Source: Gammaproteobacteria bacterium (GTDB taxonomy: Bacteria; Pseudomonadota; Gammaproteobacteria; Steroidobacterales; Steroidobacteraceae). From it: a stretch of 64,000 nt of DNA. Both the position numbers and the translations under genes were made by a program. The stretch covers positions 1-64,000 of the forward strand of contig JANYHD010000040.1 of the NCBI GenBank assembly GCA_025359205.1, written 5' to 3'. Numbering within the stretch: the stretch's first letter is position 1; every line of letters starts with the position of its first letter. The notes under the pieces are model-generated. The model was not told the origin of the DNA. It ran no database searches and was given only the letters and a program-made list of their open reading frames with translations. Below, one piece after another: positions 61,733 to 64,000 of this stretch.

Positions 61733-62446
61733 CGTGTGGAACACGCGCTGCACGTCGTCGTCCTGCTCCAGCAGGTCGATGAGCTCCAGCGCCTCTGCGG
61801 CCTGCGCCTCGGGCAGCTCGGTCGGCGCCGAGCAGATGTACTCGTGCTCGGCGGAAACCGGCACCACGCCGCGCGCCTCGAGGGCTTCCTGCAGCTTGCC
61901 AAAATCCGCGAAATCACAGCGCAGCACCAGCTGCGGCTCGCCCTTTTCGCCGCTGCTTTCGCCCATCTCCTGCAGGCCATGGTCGATCATGTCGAGCTCG
62001 AGCGAATCCTGGTCGATGCCGGCGGGGTTGAGGCGGAACACGCCCATCTTGCGGAACTGGAAGGAGACGCTGCCGGTGGTGCCGAGATTCCCGCCGTGCT
62101 TGACGAAGATGTTGCGCACGTGCGCGACCGTGCGCGTCGGGTTGTCAGTCGCCGTCTCCACCAGCAACGCCACGCCGTGCGGAGCATAGCCCTCGTAGAT
62201 GGCCTCGTGGTAGTTGGTGGCGTCGCGCCCGCAAGCGCGCTTGATCGCCGCCTCGACCTTGTCCTTGGGCATGTTGACCGCGCGCGCATTCTGGATCACC
62301 CGCCGCAGCGTCGGGTTGGAAGCGGGATCCGCGCCGCCCGACTTTACGGTCATCGCGATGTCCTTTGATACCCGCGCGAACTGCTTGGCCATGCGGTTCC
62401 AGCGCGCGAACATCGCATGCTTGCGGACTTCGAATATGCGGCCCAT
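61724..62446 (-). CDS. YebC/PmpR-family protein
   Basis: A 240-residue protein of the YebC family: early [74 protein letters not shown] and [13 protein letters not shown], with a long acidic C-terminus ([14 protein letters not shown]). Family members act in transcription and, as recently shown for some, help ribosomes with proline-rich stalls. The starting segment ([15 protein letters not shown]) is of the YebC-II/YeeN-like sort. It follows the cyclophilin gene by 46 bases on the same strand. Confidence 0.9.
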   Translation of the reverse strand: MGRIFEVRKHAMFARWNRMAKQFARVSKDIAMTVKSGGADPASNPTLRRVIQNARAVNMPKDKVEAAIKRACGRDATNYHEAIYEGYAPHGVALLVETATDNPTRTVAHVRNIFVKHGGNLGTTGSVSFQFRKMGVFRLNPAGIDQDSLELDMIDHGLQEMGESSGEKGEPQLVLRCDFADFGKLQEALEARGVVPVSAEHEYICSAPTELPEAQAAEALELIDLLEQDDDVQRVFHTLA

Positions 62447-62492
62447 CGTGCGCGGATCCTTATGCCTTGGTGTGGACGGTCAGTGCAGCGTG

Positions 62493-63467
62493 CTAGTGCG
62501 GCGGCGGGCCCGGCGCCACCGACGGCACCGGCTGCATCAATCGCACTGGAACAGGCACGTTGCACAGCTCGATATAGCCGGCGGGCCGCACGTACCAGTC
62601 GTCGTGACGGTTGCGGCGCGCCTCCACCAGCGCCGTGAACGTGGGCGTGTCGGTGCGCAGCACTTCGAGCGGGGTGCGTTCCGCCGGCGACACCTCGCTC
62701 GCCAGGCGCACGGACCTGATCGGCGTGCGCTCCGCCGCGGTCGCGTAGAAGCCCAGTTCGGCCGTGCCGCGCGGCAAGCTAGAAAGCAGTTCGATGCCCT
62801 GGCGCACGCGGCCGACCACCGTGACATTGCGATCGAGGTGGCGGGGCGCGTGTCCGATCACCGCGTAGAGCTCGCTGCCATTGCCGCTGGCCGGATCGGT
62901 GCCGCGCCCGACGCCCACCGCGCCGTAGCAATGCGTGAGCCAGGCGAGACCGGCGGCCTGATCGCGCGCCGCGGGGAAACCGTCGATGAAACCCACCTGC
63001 GGTGCATAGCCATCGCGATCGGCAAGCCGCGTGAAGGCGGTAGAGCCCAGCGGCACCGCGAATTCGGGCGCAAGGGCCTGCAGGTTGTCGGGAATCTTGC
63101 GGGTTTCGTCGGGGTCGCCCCACTGCGCGACGTAGTTGTCCTGCAGCCGCAGGATAGCCAGGCCGTCGAAATAGTGGAGGCGCGCGAAGGCCTCGATGTT
63201 GGCGACTGTGTGCGGTGCGAGCGCCGGCGCCAGTTCGATGATCACGCGGCCGGCGGGCAGTTCCATGTAGAGCGTGTGCTCGTCCGCCAGTTTCCGCCAG
63301 GCGGAAGCGGGCGCCGCAGCGAGCATTTCCGCCATCGTGGGCGTGGACTTGGCGGCCACCGCCGGCTGTGCCGGTGGCGGCTCCGCGCCAATGCCTAGGC
63401 GGGCGGAGAGCAGCAGCAGGGCTGCCAGGCTCAGCCAGGCAGTCCTGGCGTCGTCGCGTTTGTGCAT
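62493..63467 (-). CDS. Exported cyclophilin-type peptidylprolyl isomerase
   Basis: A 324-residue protein. From the ATG at 63467 (GAAGGA upstream) the product has a signal sequence ending GIGAE. The isomerase domain covers about 65-240: [56 protein letters not shown], an insertion, and [25 protein letters not shown], as in exported large cyclophilins of Xanthomonadales. The usual catalytic Arg position reads R in AILRLQDN. The C-terminal 80 residues are unknown. It presumably aids folding in the periplasm. It is divergent from the dctA-like gene. Confidence 0.85.
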   Translation of the reverse strand: MHKRDDARTAWLSLAALLLLSARLGIGAEPPPAQPAVAAKSTPTMAEMLAAAPASAWRKLADEHTLYMELPAGRVIIELAPALAPHTVANIEAFARLHYFDGLAILRLQDNYVAQWGDPDETRKIPDNLQALAPEFAVPLGSTAFTRLADRDGYAPQVGFIDGFPAARDQAAGLAWLTHCYGAVGVGRGTDPASGNGSELYAVIGHAPRHLDRNVTVVGRVRQGIELLSSLPRGTAELGFYATAAERTPIRSVRLASEVSPAERTPLEVLRTDTPTFTALVEARRNRHDDWYVRPAGYIELCNVPVPVRLMQPVPSVAPGPPPH

Positions 63468-63544
63468 GATCGGGACGTCCTTCGGGCGGGCCGTGGGGCG
63501 CAAATGCTAGCAGCCAGCCTGCATTTGCGCCTATCTTTGCAGCC

Positions 63545-64000
63545 ATGACCGGACCGGGCCATCAATCGCCGGCGACCCCGGCACGCTGGTACGCCTCGCT
63601 GTACACACAGGTGCTCATCGCCGTGGCTATCGGCGTGGCGCTCGGCTATTTCGCGCCGCAAACGGCTGTGAGCCTCAAGCCACTGGGCGACGGCTTCATC
63701 AAGCTCGTGAAGATGATCATTGCCCCGGTGATTTTCTGCACGGTCACCAGCGGCATTGCGGGCGTCAGCAGCCTCGAGAAGGTAGGACGCGTCGGGTTGA
63801 AGGCGCTCGGCTATTTCATCGTGGTGTCGAGCCTGGCGCTGGTCATCGGCCTCGCGGTGGCCAACCTGGCGCAGCCGGGCGCCGGTTTCAACGCAGATCC
63901 CACGCAACTCAACACCAGCGCGGTCGCCACCTTCCAGCAACAGGCCCACAGCCATACCGTGGTGGAATTTCTGCTGCACGTGGTTCCGGACACCCTGGTC
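63545..64000 (+). CDS. dctA: DctA-type dicarboxylate/amino acid:cation symporter (5' part, truncated by window edge)
   Basis: An ATG at 63545 opens 152 codons to the end of the window without a stop. The sequence matches the DAACS family: WYASLYTQVLIAVAIGVALGYF as helix 1, GDGFIKLVKMIIAPVIFCTVTSGIAGV as the DctA-like loop and helix 2, KALGYFIVVSSLALVIGLAVANLAQPGAG, and EFLLHVVPDTLV before the edge. It imports succinate, fumarate or malate with protons or Na+ across the inner membrane; glutamate/aspartate transport is the alternative. About one third of the usual 430 residues is present. Confidence 0.88.
   Translation, partial: MTGPGHQSPATPARWYASLYTQVLIAVAIGVALGYFAPQTAVSLKPLGDGFIKLVKMIIAPVIFCTVTSGIAGVSSLEKVGRVGLKALGYFIVVSSLALVIGLAVANLAQPGAGFNADPTQLNTSAVATFQQQAHSHTVVEFLLHVVPDTLV

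Noticed and set aside
1-64000. CRISPR arrays, prophage, transposases, tRNA or rRNA genes
   Set aside because: No regularly spaced repeats, integrase/transposase motifs or clover-leaf-like segments were noticed on reading; a covariance-model search would be needed for a firm negative.

Overview
The window is high-GC, densely coded DNA from what is most likely a free-living, carbohydrate-degrading gammaproteobacterium of the Xanthomonadales/Nevskiales/Steroidobacterales type. This placement is an inference from three things: a TonB-dependent receptor divergent from a FAD-dependent 'tryptophan halogenase' next to glycosidases, TraB/GumN and DUF748 proteins, and many exported hydrolases. No rRNA, tRNA, CRISPR array, insertion sequence or phage gene was seen.

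Layout. 1-9.5 kb: a poorly characterised stretch with a membrane protein, exported proteins, a Kelch-like lipoprotein, a class III aminotransferase, a gluzincin-like TPR protein and a DUF4410 lipoprotein, then a frameshifted gene remnant and an MFS anion symporter. 9.5-23.3 kb: mostly single genes, including an SDR, a DUF748/AsmA-like protein, TraB/GumN, a His/Met-rich exported protein, a GST, a rhomboid protease, an exported methyltransferase, a duplicated-DUF3761 protein, a TIGR03118 protein, a CPA1 antiporter, a 2H phosphoesterase, a VOC protein and an unknown exported protein.

23.3-45.1 kb is the centrepiece: a galactoside-utilisation locus. It holds an outer-membrane TonB receptor, exported GH2, GH35 and GH5-like glycoside hydrolases and an exported esterase. 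It also holds every step of the De Ley-Doudoroff route: galactose 1-dehydrogenase, lactonase, IlvD/Edd-type sugar-acid dehydratase, 2-keto-3-deoxygalactonate kinase and KDPGal aldolase. A GntR/FCD regulator ends the catabolic operon, whose genes overlap or nearly touch. Each of the four divergent promoter regions in the locus carries a conspicuous AT-rich element, and these probably define the regulon. A halogenase-family flavoprotein that keeps both catalytic residues sits opposite the receptor gene. No inner-membrane sugar transporter is present in the locus.

45-56.3 kb: an aldo/keto reductase, two GGDEF-EAL proteins with a methyltransferase between them, two GNAT acetyltransferases, an exported M3 peptidase and a YbjQ-family protein. 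56.5-57.4 kb: small proteins, including a 33-residue Lys-rich one. 57.4-61.7 kb: a lysine/2-aminoadipate catabolic operon (saccharopine-dehydrogenase-family enzyme, ALDH7-type semialdehyde dehydrogenase, glutaryl-CoA dehydrogenase). It is divergent from an Lrp/AsnC regulator, with a perfect inverted repeat between them. The window closes with a YebC-family protein, an exported cyclophilin and the 5' part of a DctA-type dicarboxylate symporter that runs off the right edge.
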